DNA from: Ignavibacteria bacterium
Lineage (GTDB): Bacteria > Bacteroidota > Ignavibacteria > Kapaibacteriales > UBA961
DNA length: 64,000 nt
NCBI GenBank assembly: GCA_016720145.1
Contig: JADJXV010000026.1
Coordinates: forward strand, 1 to 64,000
Direction: 5' to 3'
Under the pieces are notes generated by a model. The model did not search any database, was not told where the DNA came from, and worked only from the letters and a program-made list of their open reading frames with translations. Both the position numbers and the translations under genes were made by a program. The stretch's first letter is position 1. Each line of letters begins with the position of its first letter. Positions 9,964 to 20,096 of this stretch are shown in pieces.

Positions 9964-11049
9964 TTATAAATCCTCAAAAAAGGACTTTACTTTGCCGAAA
10001 AGTGACGGTTTTTTTACAGCTACATCTTCTTTATCATCCTCTGAAACCGGTAACAATTACACCTGCTGAAAGCCTATCGGCATAGCCGGATTTCCGAATT
10101 TCAGCGTGGGCGAATTCAAAAATTTCCTCCATACGAGGCTCAATAATCTGACAAAGCAAACTCTTGGTCACTTCTAATGGTTTGCGTCCGCCTATTCCCG
10201 GTATCATAAATACTTCATCGCGCATTATACTTTCTTGATGTGCGTGACCATACTCGCGTTTTATTCGCTCAGCCTGATTCTGAAGTATTCCTAATACTTT
10301 ACAAATATCATCAGTTACTTGATGCCCCGCAATAGCAAAAACTGCGGTATGGCGGATAATTCCTTCTACAAATACAGCTACATCTGTCGTCCCACCACCT
10401 ATATCTATCAATGCGACACCGACTTCTTTTTCGTCATTATCGAGTACAGCATTGCTGCTAGCAAGCGGCTCGAGTACAATATCACTCACGGTAAGTCCTG
10501 CCCTCTCCACACATCTATAAATATTCTGCATTGCTGTCACTAGTGAAGTAACGATATGTACATTGGCTTCCATTCTGATACCGCTCATCCCAATTGGGTC
10601 TGTGATTCCATCCTGACCGTCAATGATATAATCTTGAGGAATGACATGCAGAATTCGTCTATCAGAAGGAATTGCAATCTTCCGTGCTTCATCTAATAAA
10701 CGCTGAACATCGGCATGTGAAATTTCTTTGGTGGGATTGGAAATCGATATAATACTTCTGGTTGGGAGTGATTGAATATGGTCACCAGCAATTCCAACAA
10801 CGACATCTTTAATTTTAATACCTGCTTGTTGCTCCGCCTGCTCGACTGCCTGCTTAATGGAATTCACCGTTTTTCGATATGAACAACGACACCACGCCTG
10901 AGTCCTTCGCTGTCGGCGAGACCAATACCCAAAATGTTCAAGGTTTGTCGAGATGAATCAGTTGCTACAACAAGTACACATACTTTCGATGTGCCAATAT
11001 CTAATCCAACAATAATATCATCCGTGCTTTTGCTCAAATCTTGATTCAT
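9964..11049 (-). CDS. ftsA: Cell division protein FtsA, frameshifted and missing a C-terminal block
   Basis: FtsA is the actin-like ATPase that tethers FtsZ to the membrane. The N-terminal part (10864-11049) has the phosphate loop VGLDIGTSKV. One missing base in the T5 run at 10870-10874 joins it to the main frame (10034-10867), which has VVVGIAGDH and the second phosphate loop LIDIGGGTTD. That frame ends just after GVIVTG, where other FtsA proteins continue with GG..LL.G, the LAE helix and the ATAVGL region. Here the DNA passes directly, in another frame, into VSEDDKEDV and the membrane-targeting tail SLFGKVKSFFEDL, stopping at 9964. About 60-80 codons are therefore missing by comparison with the family. 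This is either a real internal deletion or an assembly collapse. Confidence 0.85.
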
Positions 11050-11078
11050 AATTTTCTGTAATTACCTGCTAATACTTG

Positions 11079-11855
11079 CTATTGTTTTTTCGTTACAACG
11101 ACTTGCCCTGACCATCTGAGATCTATGTTTACAATTGAATTTTTTCGTAATCGCGGTAATTCTCGAAACAGAAATACATAAAGAGAGAGGAATTTATCGT
11201 TCAATTTGTCTGCTTTACCGACACTTACCGAAAATCCAGCATCTGCTGAATGGAGAGTAAAAGATGACGAATGTTTATCATATAATATCTCCGAAATTTG
11301 ATGATATAATTCACCGCTTTTTGTGAATTGTAGTTCTTTTAAAAGTTCGACTAGCCCAGTAAGTCCTATACTGTCGGCTGAGACCGTTGTCTCAACTCCA
11401 TCTACAATAGGTACATCTGAAATAATTGAAAATAATCGATACGGTAAAATTTTTCCTTCATTGTCTATATATTGCAAAACTCCTTCTACCGATTTAATGG
11501 CTGCAATTGGTACTCTTTCCTGTACCGAAATCGAAATTGTTCCATTATCTTCATGAGTAACATTTACAGACTTTATGAACGGATGCTTGAGTATGTTTTG
11601 CCTAATGTCAGCGAGAACTATGTCTTTTAAATATATATGACTTGAAGTATCAAGTCCTGAAATGTTAAGTATTTCTTTTTGAGTAAGAGCGTTAGTGTTT
11701 TTAATCTGAACAAACTGTAATCTCTGTTTGGATTTCCACATAATTGCGAGAACAAATACTCCACCAACAATAATCAAAATAGTCAGAAGCTGGCTATAAA
11801 GAGAATATTTGTTGTTTTTTTCAATATTGTGGAGTCGTAACTGCTTGTATGCCAT
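11079..11855 (-). CDS. ftsQ: Cell division protein FtsQ/DivIB
   Basis: This 258-residue bitopic membrane protein has a short cytoplasmic N-terminus, one membrane segment at about residues 22-42 (LLTILIIVGGVFVLAIMW), and a POTRA-like segment (residues about 50-115, with ILNISGLDTSSHIYLKDI). The beta domain typical of FtsQ follows. FtsQ links early division proteins to FtsW/FtsI in the periplasm. Its place directly before ftsA and ftsZ supports the call despite low sequence conservation in this family. Upstream murC or ddl genes, often found with ftsQ, are absent. A Bacteroidota-type promoter lies about 190 bp upstream. Confidence 0.88.
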   Translation of the reverse strand: MAYKQLRLHNIEKNNKYSLYSQLLTILIIVGGVFVLAIMWKSKQRLQFVQIKNTNALTQKEILNISGLDTSSHIYLKDIVLADIRQNILKHPFIKSVNVTHEDNGTISISVQERVPIAAIKSVEGVLQYIDNEGKILPYRLFSIISDVPIVDGVETTVSADSIGLTGLVELLKELQFTKSGELYHQISEILYDKHSSSFTLHSADAGFSVSVGKADKLNDKFLSLYVFLFRELPRLRKNSIVNIDLRWSGQVVVTKKQ

Positions 11856-12043
11856 TTACTTGTCGTTCTCAATAGTTTCAAAGTACGAATTACAAGTTTA
11901 GCCTTCGATACAATGCAACTGCCACCATTATTATCAGGCATGTGCGATAGCTCGTGCAAAAAACTGTACGATCCAAATCAGAATCCGAGAGCGAAACTAG
12001 AGGGAAGTGTTGATATTTTTGATGCTGCTCAAAAATTTCTGTG

Positions 12044-12075
12044 CAAAACTAAAACGATATAAGCTAAAAGACAAA
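12044..12075 (-). promoter_or_regulatory. Bacteroidota-type promoter for ftsQAZ
   Basis: On the minus strand, TTTG (12075-12072) is followed after exactly 20 bp by TAGTTTTG (12051-12044), matching the -33/-7 pattern TTTG and TAnnTTTG of Bacteroidota housekeeping promoters. Transcription would start near 12037, leaving a leader of about 180 nt before ftsQ. The rest of 11856-12292 shows no gene. A second TTTTGCACAGA motif lies at 12174-12164 on minus. Confidence 0.5.
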
Positions 12076-12177
12076 CAAAATTTTACTTTAAGCAAAATTT
12101 TTTATTTCCTTAAATTTCAAAGAAGAAAAAACTTTCTTATTTAATATATTTTCACTATAAATCTCTGTGCAAAAACA

Positions 12178-12211
12178 CTTGCGATTCAGCATTAAATTTT
12201 TCCTATTTTTG
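12178..12211 (+). promoter_or_regulatory. Possible promoter for the ABC-transporter ATPase gene
   Basis: TATTTTTG at 12204-12211 fits the TAnnTTTG element. A weak CTTG at 12178-12181 sits 22 bp upstream as a possible -33 box. It is divergent from the ftsQ promoter and about 80 bp before the ATPase start. Confidence 0.35.
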
Positions 12212-12292
12212 AAGTAAAAATTAGTCCGGGTTTGGGGTCTAAGCGTATTATTAATCGTCAATATTGTATAAATAACAAGTATCGTATAACTA

Positions 12293-13417
12293 ATGAATTC
12301 TCTGCAACTTGTTTCTATTACTAAAGAATACGACAACAAATATCGTGCAGTTCATAATGTGACTCTCGAAGTAGATGAAGGAGAATTTTTGGTACTTGTC
12401 GGTCCTTCAGGGTGTGGAAAAAGTACCTTGCTGAGAATGATAGCCGGGCTCGAAACAATTACAAGCGGCGACTTATTTTTTAACGGCAAAAGAATGAACG
12501 ATATTCAGCCTGCCGATCGTGATGTAGGAATGGTTTTTCAAAATTATGCATTATACCCTCATTTGACTGTTGAAGAGAATATTGGATTTCCACTTTCGAT
12601 TCGCCGCCAGGCCAAGCAAGAGATAAAACGATTGGTGACAGAAACTGCTGAAATGATAGGTCTCAGTCATCTCTTAAGTCGGAAGCCCAAAGAACTTTCA
12701 GGTGGACAACGACAGAGAGTAGCTCTTGGACGAGCTATAATAAGACGACCTAAGTTTTTCCTTTTTGATGAACCACTTTCTAATCTCGATGCTCAGCTTA
12801 GAGTACAAATGCGAACAGAAATAATTGCCCTCCAAAGAAAATTAGGTGTTACTGCTGTCTATGTGACTCATGACCAGACCGAAGCAATGACAATGGGGGA
12901 TAGAATTGCCGTATTGAAAAATGGAATAATTCAACAAATTGCTACCCCAACCGAAATATACTCTTCACCCGAGAATGAATTTGTCGCTGCATTTATTGGA
13001 AGCCCTCAAATTAATCTTTTTAAAGGTAGAATGGACTCTAATAACAGATCTCAATTTATTGAAAATAATAATGGTTGTATAATATCATTTGTAGGATCTG
13101 ACCCTTTTATAAATCTACTTCAATCAATGTCAGAATTCACAATTGGTGTCAGGTCTGAACATCTCATTATTACCAATGAGTTATCATCATCCCATGAATC
13201 ACAATCTTTACTTGGATTTCAGGCTACTGTTCGCTCAGTGGAGTTCATCGGGCACGAATCTTTGGTCTATTTTGAAACAGCACAAGACCTCAAATGCTGC
13301 AGAACAACTGCAGATTCACCAGTAAAGGCAGGAGATAGTATTCGTATCACTTTCGCTACAGAGAATAGTATGATTTTTGACAACATGGGTAATCGAGTAA
13401 AAAGTCATTTTACTTAG
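12293..13417 (+). CDS. ABC transporter ATP-binding protein, MalK/UgpC-like
   Basis: This 374-residue ATPase subunit of an import-type ABC transporter has Walker A GPSGCGKST (about residues 38-46), the Q-loop around NYALYPHLT, signature LSGGQRQR, Walker B FFLFDEPLSN and the H-loop THDQTEAMT. A C-terminal TOBE-like regulatory region (about 240-374) is characteristic of the MalK/UgpC sugar and polyol importer group. No permease or binding-protein genes are adjacent, so the substrate is unknown. The family often has a shared ATPase encoded apart from its permeases. The start ATG overlaps nothing, and a weak promoter lies upstream. Confidence 0.9.
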   Translation: MNSLQLVSITKEYDNKYRAVHNVTLEVDEGEFLVLVGPSGCGKSTLLRMIAGLETITSGDLFFNGKRMNDIQPADRDVGMVFQNYALYPHLTVEENIGFPLSIRRQAKQEIKRLVTETAEMIGLSHLLSRKPKELSGGQRQRVALGRAIIRRPKFFLFDEPLSNLDAQLRVQMRTEIIALQRKLGVTAVYVTHDQTEAMTMGDRIAVLKNGIIQQIATPTEIYSSPENEFVAAFIGSPQINLFKGRMDSNNRSQFIENNNGCIISFVGSDPFINLLQSMSEFTIGVRSEHLIITNELSSSHESQSLLGFQATVRSVEFIGHESLVYFETAQDLKCCRTTADSPVKAGDSIRITFATENSMIFDNMGNRVKSHFT

Positions 13418-13600
13418 AATCAGAATTGATTTATTGCTATAACCTTTTAATATTAATTGAATAAGAAATAAATATTTTGTTGATTCCCCAGTATGAATTT
13501 TAAAAAATCCTATGCAAAAAGTTCGTCCTAAAGTTTTTTCGATTCTGATATTTTAAATTTGTAAGCTCTTACTTTGATTATAAACATTACTACTAGAAAC

Positions 13601-14977
13601 ATGAACGACATACAAGAATATAGTACCCGAAACCTCCAAAGATTTATCGACGAACTTGCTGACCTCCTCCGAATTCCATCTGTTTCCACTGCACCGGAGC
13701 ATAAAAGTGATGTCGCCACGTGTGCAGAATATATTGCACAGCATATTCGTGCAGTTGGTATAAAAGACGTAACCGTATTCCAGACAGACGGGCATCCTAT
13801 TGTCTTTGCGGAATATAAATCAAGCCGTGTGAACGCTCCAACTGTATTATTCTATGGACATTACGACGTTCAGCCTGTGGATCCGCTCAATTTATGGACG
13901 AATCCACCCTTTGAGCCTACTTTCCGTGAAGGTAAAGTATTTGCACGTGGAGCGACTGATGATAAAGGCCAGATTTTCCTCCATATTAAGGCACTTGAGT
14001 CCTTGCTAAAAGTTCGAGGTGAATTACCGGTGAATGTAAAATTACTACTTGAAGGCGAAGAAGAAATAGGAAGTATTCACTTAGAAGAGTTTATACGTTC
14101 TCATCAAGAATTGCTGAAATGTGATACTGTTCTGATATCCGACACACCGATTTATGCACCGGGTGTTCCGTCGTTAGTCTATGGATTACGTGGGCTTTGC
14201 TATATGGAAGTGACGGTGACAGGTCCTAATCGTGACTTACATTCTGGTAGCTTCGGTGGGGCAGTTGCCAATCCAGTAAATGTGCTTTGCGATATGATTT
14301 CTAAACTGAAAGATAGAGATGGGAGAATATTGATTTCAGGATTTTATGATGATGTGATTGATTTAACGGTAGAAGAACGAAGGGATTATTCTGAACTTCC
14401 GTTTGATGAAGATGCGTATCGAAAAGAACTCGATATTCCTGTCACATTTGGTGAAGTTGGCTACTCGACACTCGAGCGTGTATCTGGTAGGCCGACGCTA
14501 GATGTCAATGGTATTATTGGAGGATTCACCGGAGTAGGTGCCAAGACTGTATTGCCTTCTGTGGCTAAAGCTAAAATTTCCATGCGGTTAGTTCCGAATC
14601 AACAATCAGAAGATATAGCCTTGAAATTTGAAAGCTATTTTCGTTTTATAGCGCCACCGAGTGTCAAAGTAGAAGTCGTACATCATCATGGTGCTAATCC
14701 TGTACTTACTCCACGCGATTCAATGGGTATGAATGCAGCACGAGCAGCACTTGAATTTGCGTATGGAAAAAAAGCCGTGCTTACTCGCGAAGGTGGCTCG
14801 ATACCTGTATGCTTATTATTTGATACAATTCTCCATGCACCTACTGTTTTGATGGGATTCGGACTTTCGACAGAGAATGCGCATTCTCCCGACGAACATT
14901 TTCTTTTAGATAATTTTGAAAAAGGGATTGTAGCCACTGCAGCATTTTACGAAGAGATGGGAAAACAATCTATTTGA
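13601..14977 (+). CDS. M20 family metallopeptidase (dipeptidase)
   Basis: This is a soluble dizinc exopeptidase of the M20/M28 clan, close to the CNDP-like dipeptidase group. Visible metal-site and catalytic features are FYGHYDVQPVD (first His and catalytic Asp), RGATDDKGQ (bridging Asp), LLEGEEEIGS (general-base Glu plus ligand) and the late NAHSPDEH (last His). The lid domain with DLHSGSFGG lies between them. I prefer the ATG at 13601 over the upstream TTG at 13574, giving 458 residues. It likely cleaves dipeptides or N-acylated amino acids. The gene is alone between unrelated neighbours and is intact. Confidence 0.9.
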   Translation: MNDIQEYSTRNLQRFIDELADLLRIPSVSTAPEHKSDVATCAEYIAQHIRAVGIKDVTVFQTDGHPIVFAEYKSSRVNAPTVLFYGHYDVQPVDPLNLWTNPPFEPTFREGKVFARGATDDKGQIFLHIKALESLLKVRGELPVNVKLLLEGEEEIGSIHLEEFIRSHQELLKCDTVLISDTPIYAPGVPSLVYGLRGLCYMEVTVTGPNRDLHSGSFGGAVANPVNVLCDMISKLKDRDGRILISGFYDDVIDLTVEERRDYSELPFDEDAYRKELDIPVTFGEVGYSTLERVSGRPTLDVNGIIGGFTGVGAKTVLPSVAKAKISMRLVPNQQSEDIALKFESYFRFIAPPSVKVEVVHHHGANPVLTPRDSMGMNAARAALEFAYGKKAVLTREGGSIPVCLLFDTILHAPTVLMGFGLSTENAHSPDEHFLLDNFEKGIVATAAFYEEMGKQSI

Positions 14978-15229
14978 TATTCTTCAACTATCGTATATAA
15001 TTAATATTTACAAATATAATCTACAATTGGCGGCGTACGGCAACTTAGAATGGTGTGTATTTCTACGATAAGAATTGAGCAGAATAAGTGATCCAAAACA
15101 TTCTCTCTACTTGCAAAAATTGAATCTTCACTTATTCATTTCGGACCTAATTGTTTTGTACCGAACTCTTTTATCTTTACGGAATAGGATACATTCTCAT
15201 CCGGTTGCAGTGCGCCGCTTTATATTTTT

Positions 15230-16371
15230 ATGAAAATTGCTTACGTATCTACTTTCGATGCACGATTTGAAAACAGCTGGTCCGGTACAGGGTATCATAT
15301 AGCGAAAGCATTAGAAAATCAAGGTGCTGAGATATGTTATGTCGGTCCATTAGCCGAAAAAAATGCATTGTATTACAAAGCAAAACAACTTTTTTACAGA
15401 GAAATTCTCAAAAAGAGGCATATAAGGCAGGCAGAACCTGCGATTTTGAAGTATAATGCTGAGCAGATTTCAAAACAAATACAAAATTTCAAACCAGACA
15501 TAGTCCTTGGAATATGGTCGTATCCTATATCTCACCTCAAATGTACCGCCCCTATAGCTTTTATTGCAGACGCAACTTTTCCAATTATTAAAGATTTTTA
15601 CCAAGATTATACCAATCTGAGTACAAAAACCATCCAAAATTCTTTTGCAATGGAGCGTGCTGCGTTAGAAAATTGTGCAGCAGTATTGTATAGTTCTCAA
15701 TGGGCAGCACAAAGCGCAATTCATGACTATGGTACCCTTCGAATAAAGTGCATGTTGTTTCGTTCGGTGCTAATATTGATACAGCCAGAACACAGGAAGA
15801 TATTGATACACTGATTAGTAATCGTAATAACCCACTGAAATTACTATTTGTAGGTGTAGATTGGCTCCGTAAGGGTGGAGCGAAGGCATTGGAAGTAACG
15901 ACGATACTAAATGAAAGAGGCATTGAAACCGAGCTTCACATTGTAGGCTCTTCACCACCTATTGATAGATTACCCACGTATGTACATCTGCACGGCTTTC
16001 TGAAAAAAACAGATCCTATCGAAGCTAAAAAAATAACATCACTTTTTGAGCAATCTCATTTTTTAATCTTACCTTCCTCTGCAGATTGTACTCCTATTGT
16101 CTTTTCTGAGGCAAATTCGTTTGGAGTGCCGTGTATAAGTACGGATGTAGGTGGAATCACCTCTGTAATTAAAAATAATATCAATGGATATGCTTTTGAT
16201 TTGGATGCATCAGCAGAAAAATATGCAGATTATATTCAAGAGAAAAGTAAAGACGAGCGTGTATATCGATCACTTGCTCAATCTTCATTTTTAGAATACA
16301 AAAACCGACTTAACTGGGAGACAGCCGGTATTATTATGATGAAAATATTCGAGAATTTGGTGAAAAAATGA
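15230..16371 (+). CDS. Glycosyltransferase family 4-like protein, one frameshift
   Basis: Two frames (15230-15814 and 15748-16371) form one GT-B glycosyltransferase of about 380 residues. Adding one base to the C3 run at 15735-15737 turns the end of the first frame into VHVVSFGANIDT and continues into the second. The N-terminal half has the acceptor-side Rossmann start KIAYVSTFDARFENSWSGTGYH. The C-terminal half has the donor-side KLLFVGVDWLRKGG and the E-x7-E-like PSSADCTPIVFSEANSFGVPCISTDVGG. It presumably transfers a sugar to a surface glycan, but the specificity is not readable. Confidence 0.82.
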
Positions 16372-16418
16372 GTTTCATACATGTAACTAAATTGGTTCAA
16401 GCAAATAAATAAATCCGG

Positions 16419-17177
16419 TTAATTCATGATACAAATTATGTTTTCTCCTCGCATCGTTAAAGAAAAATTATACTGAACCAAGGCCTTAAAGAAAGATTTC
16501 GCTGAGCCTGCCCTCATCCGATCGTGCAACTCAATTATAATTATTTTGACTTTTGGCATCCATTCTTCATAGTTTGTCTCAAAAAGCTCTTTTTCTGACC
16601 CTTCAATGTCAATTTTTAAAATATCTATGAATTCAATATTCAATTGTGACATGATTTCGTTAATAGAGATAGCCTGAATGGAATTAGCTGTGATCTCTGT
16701 AGTTTCCCGAACCATAAATCCCCAAAATCCGCTTTTAGAATCTTCGATAATTAAATTGGTGTTTTTATTCCAAATTCCATTATTTAAACATACTACGTTA
16801 TCGTACTGACTAGTATTCATCTGCAATAATTTGAAATTCGATTGTTCTGGTTCGACACAGACAATATTAGCAGTAGGAAACTTATTCTTAAAATACAATG
16901 CCGCTAAGCCAATATTCGCACCTAAATCTATAATTATATTAGGAGTAAAGTCGATTTCAAAATCATAATCACGATCTATCAAAATTTGTCCGAAAGTAGG
17001 GATGTCTGATGAGTTATTTCTTAAAAATATTGGGTGCTTGAATTCTTTGTGTTTGAATGACATTATATCCCTGACTGTGAGTCTGTGCAGAGCAAATCGT
17101 AATCCTGCGAAGCCAAATCGATGAATAAGTCGAATTATAACTTGTGATTTGCGTATTATTATAGAGATTAACCTCAT
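16419..17177 (-). CDS. FkbM family methyltransferase
   Basis: This 252-residue AdoMet-dependent methyltransferase has motif I IIDLGANIGLAALYF (about residues 93-107), the acidic motif VCVEPEQSNFKLLQMN, and FIDILKIDIEGSEKELFE, the conserved late FkbM signature. FkbM enzymes O-methylate sugars or polyketides. Next to a glycosyltransferase gene, methylation of a surface glycan is plausible. It is convergent with the preceding glycosyltransferase gene, only 47 bp apart, and no strong terminator is seen between them. Confidence 0.88.
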   Translation of the reverse strand: MRLISIIIRKSQVIIRLIHRFGFAGLRFALHRLTVRDIMSFKHKEFKHPIFLRNNSSDIPTFGQILIDRDYDFEIDFTPNIIIDLGANIGLAALYFKNKFPTANIVCVEPEQSNFKLLQMNTSQYDNVVCLNNGIWNKNTNLIIEDSKSGFWGFMVRETTEITANSIQAISINEIMSQLNIEFIDILKIDIEGSEKELFETNYEEWMPKVKIIIIELHDRMRAGSAKSFFKALVQYNFSLTMRGENIICIMN

Positions 17178-17598
17178 ACGTAGCCCTAAATGTCAAAATG
17201 TACCCAGTATTTTTTATAATTTAAATGTACAGCTACCTTGTGAAAGACAAAGTGATACTTATAAATAATAAAAACAATTAAGTTAAATAATTGAATCAAG
17301 CATAGAAAATTCCCAAACAAACTTACCCAATTTAATCAATTATATCGAGAATTCTTCTCCCTAAAATTGAATTTTTGCCGTTAGTTTTCGAACACTTCTC
17401 CACTCATGGAATATTAATTATTGAATATAATTATTTATGTTTGCGCTCGATTAGTTGAAGCTCTGTCATCGCGTTGCAATAGACTTTTTTGGTGGACTCT
17501 TTACCATTTGATAGAACTATTTCCCTCATTATCTGAGCTTGATTGATATAAAATTGTACTGTTGTTCAAACGATTCACTCAAATTCTCACAATTAATT
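17178..17598. other. Intergenic stretch between divergent genes, nothing recognised
   Basis: AT-rich spacer of about 420 bp between the minus-strand FkbM gene and the plus-strand propeller protein. I see no open frame with coding character, no strong inverted repeat and no complete promoter match. It presumably holds both promoters. Confidence 0.4.
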
Positions 17599-19833
17599 AT
17601 GAAAGTCATCATTTTCGTTTTATTGGTTACATTGTCTGCTGTAATTTCATCTGCACAAATACGACTCGACAACTGGAAAACTCATACATCAATGTACACA
17701 GTTCGTTCAGCTACACTAGATGGTAAAGGTAATGTTTGGGCTGCTACTTCCGGTGGAGTTTTTCGATATAATGATTCGACAAAAGAAACTATTCAATACA
17801 GAAATATAGATGCACTGTTGAGCTTAAATACTACAGTAATCAACTATAATCCTGTGAATAAATCAATCTATGTTGGTGCAGATGACGGTGTGATTGAGGT
17901 GATAGATTCGCAGTTGCAATTCCGTCATATTACCGATATTCGCAACCAAACTACATTATCTCGGAGGAGAATTAACGACTTCCTCTTTCTAGAAGATAAG
18001 ATTTATGTAGCGGGTGATTTTGGAATAATTGATTATAATTTTGATGATGCTCCCGGTGATGATATTAGACAACTCGGTACTTTCCAACAAAATACACCGG
18101 TATTAAAGTTGGCTACATTAAACGACACTCTCTGGGCAATTACACCTCTCGGATTGGCATGTGCACCACTTTCTGCTCCATCTCTTAGAAATTCGCAGGT
18201 TTGGAGAAATTTCACTGTTGTCGATGGTTTATTGGAGAATTCTTGTGTTGGATTATGTGTACTCAAAGGGAAACTCTACATAGCTCACCAAAGTGGGGTC
18301 GTTCGGTATGAAAATGGTACTTTTACATCAATTTTATCTGGACTAACTTCTATCAGCACTATAGTTTCTATGCAAGCTACGGAAGACTCGTTGTATTATG
18401 TTGATGATTTTACTCTGTTCTCCATGGACGAAAATGGATCTCGAACAGGCATAGAAGTGAATTTTTCCAATAAACTTACAGGTGTATCCACTTCAAAAAA
18501 CACAGTGTTCCCATTTTACGAATTAAACGGTATGGGAGTAGTAACTAAAGAAAAAATTACAACGATACGGCCGAACACACCATACTCAAATTTGTTTTTA
18601 AGTTTATCGATAGACACACGTGGTGGTTTATGGTGTGCGACGAGCTATCTGTACGGTGGAGGATTTACACATTATTCAAAGGGTAAATTTAATAATTTCA
18701 CTACGACAACGTATCCAAATATAAAATCAAACGGTTACTTTAAAATTAGTTCTATGCCGGATGGTACGACTTGGGCAGGGAATTGGGGTACAGGAATCGC
18801 AAAAATTGAGATTGATACTTTTGTTACCGTCTATAATACCTTTAATTCAGCACTTACAGGTATTTCAGCTGATACTAATTTCGTACTTTCAGGAGAAGCG
18901 GCTGCTGACCGCAAAGGTAATATTTGGATCACAAATTATAAGAATACAAATCCCGGTCCTGTAATCGTTGTCAAATCAATCGAAGATGAATGGTACGGCT
19001 ACACAGGCAGCGCAATTGATAAGCATAGTTTTACATCACTTGTCGTGGATAATTCAAATACAAAATGGCTGGGAAGTCCGGACGGCGACGGACTGGCATT
19101 TTTCTACGAAAAAGCAACTTTAACGGATCAGAGTGATGACATCTGGGGACGCCTTACATCTTCGAATTCCTCACTCAGCAGTAATATTATCAATGCTCTC
19201 GCTATTGATAAAAATGGCGCTTTGTGGATCGCTACATCCGAAGGCATTTGTGTGATTTTTGCTCCAAGCGGAGCGCAGCGGGGTATAAATCCGTCGATAC
19301 AAAAGCTGTCATCACTTTCAACAGAAGTAATAAATGATATTACTGTAGATGCTTTAAATCAAAAATGGGTAGCGACAAATACTGGTGTTTATATCCTCAA
19401 CGAAGATGGAATATCTGCTCTCGGCACAATTAATATGAAAAACAGCCCTCTCGTAAGTGATCAAGTGAAATCTGTTGCAATTGACGATGCCTCCGGAATT
19501 GCTTATTTAGGTACTTCTGATGGACTTACCGAAGTAAGAACACTATCTGTCAGACCAAGAGATGAATATGCTATAGAGTGTTTCCCACAACCGTTTAATC
19601 CTTTAAAAGACGGAGAAATGGTTATCGAAGGACTCGCGGCTGAGAGTTCGATTCGTATCCTAACTCTTGATGGCTTACTTGTCCGAGCAATAGAAACTAA
19701 AAGCCGTAAAACTATCTGGGATGGACGAAATGAAAGTGGAGAACTGACTCAGACGGGTGTCTATCTCGTGCGAGTCAGCTCGATGCTGGATAACACTTCT
19801 TCAGTATCAAAAATAGCAGTCGTCAGACAATAA
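17599..19833 (+). CDS. Exported beta-propeller protein resembling PorZ, with C-terminal T9SS-like domain
   Basis: This protein has about 744 residues from the ATG at 17599, where a clear signal peptide begins (MKVIIFVLLVTLSAVISSAQ). The upstream in-frame start at 17539 would bury that signal. The body is repetitive, with blocks of the two-component-regulator-propeller type such as GKGNVWAATSGGVF, GGLWCATS, KGNIWITN and NGALWIATSEGI, suggesting two beta-propellers. The last 90 residues (from about 655: FNPLKDGEM..TIWDGRNESGEL..GVYLVRV) match the FlgD/T9SS type-A-like C-terminal Ig fold. This layout recalls PorZ of the type IX secretion system, which sits on the cell surface and helps attach cargo to A-LPS. 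Other T9SS cargo proteins are also possible. Confidence 0.65.
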   Translation: MKVIIFVLLVTLSAVISSAQIRLDNWKTHTSMYTVRSATLDGKGNVWAATSGGVFRYNDSTKETIQYRNIDALLSLNTTVINYNPVNKSIYVGADDGVIEVIDSQLQFRHITDIRNQTTLSRRRINDFLFLEDKIYVAGDFGIIDYNFDDAPGDDIRQLGTFQQNTPVLKLATLNDTLWAITPLGLACAPLSAPSLRNSQVWRNFTVVDGLLENSCVGLCVLKGKLYIAHQSGVVRYENGTFTSILSGLTSISTIVSMQATEDSLYYVDDFTLFSMDENGSRTGIEVNFSNKLTGVSTSKNTVFPFYELNGMGVVTKEKITTIRPNTPYSNLFLSLSIDTRGGLWCATSYLYGGGFTHYSKGKFNNFTTTTYPNIKSNGYFKISSMPDGTTWAGNWGTGIAKIEIDTFVTVYNTFNSALTGISADTNFVLSGEAAADRKGNIWITNYKNTNPGPVIVVKSIEDEWYGYTGSAIDKHSFTSLVVDNSNTKWLGSPDGDGLAFFYEKATLTDQSDDIWGRLTSSNSSLSSNIINALAIDKNGALWIATSEGICVIFAPSGAQRGINPSIQKLSSLSTEVINDITVDALNQKWVATNTGVYILNEDGISALGTINMKNSPLVSDQVKSVAIDDASGIAYLGTSDGLTEVRTLSVRPRDEYAIECFPQPFNPLKDGEMVIEGLAAESSIRILTLDGLLVRAIETKSRKTIWDGRNESGELTQTGVYLVRVSSMLDNTSSVSKIAVVRQ

Positions 19834-20096
19834 ATTGAAATTTAGAGACTGTCTAATTTCATGTACGTCGTTCTTTTGGAAATTAAGTATAAGCGCGTAT
19901 ATTGCTTTCAAAAATTGAATGTTAGACTCGAAAAAACTATAGTTTTTAATGATTGAATTGGTATATCTAAAGTTTGGTTGACATTCAATATTAAAAAATT
20001 AGCATTTAAATAAGATTTGAGGTTTAAATTTGGTAGATAGCTATATATTATAATTTAGCAAGACAGTTAGCTAATATTTTTCAAAAAGGAATACTC

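Noticed and set aside
12088..12339. 83-codon minus-strand frame upstream of ftsQ
   Set aside because: Overlaps the start of the ABC ATPase gene and has a random-looking, AT-driven composition.
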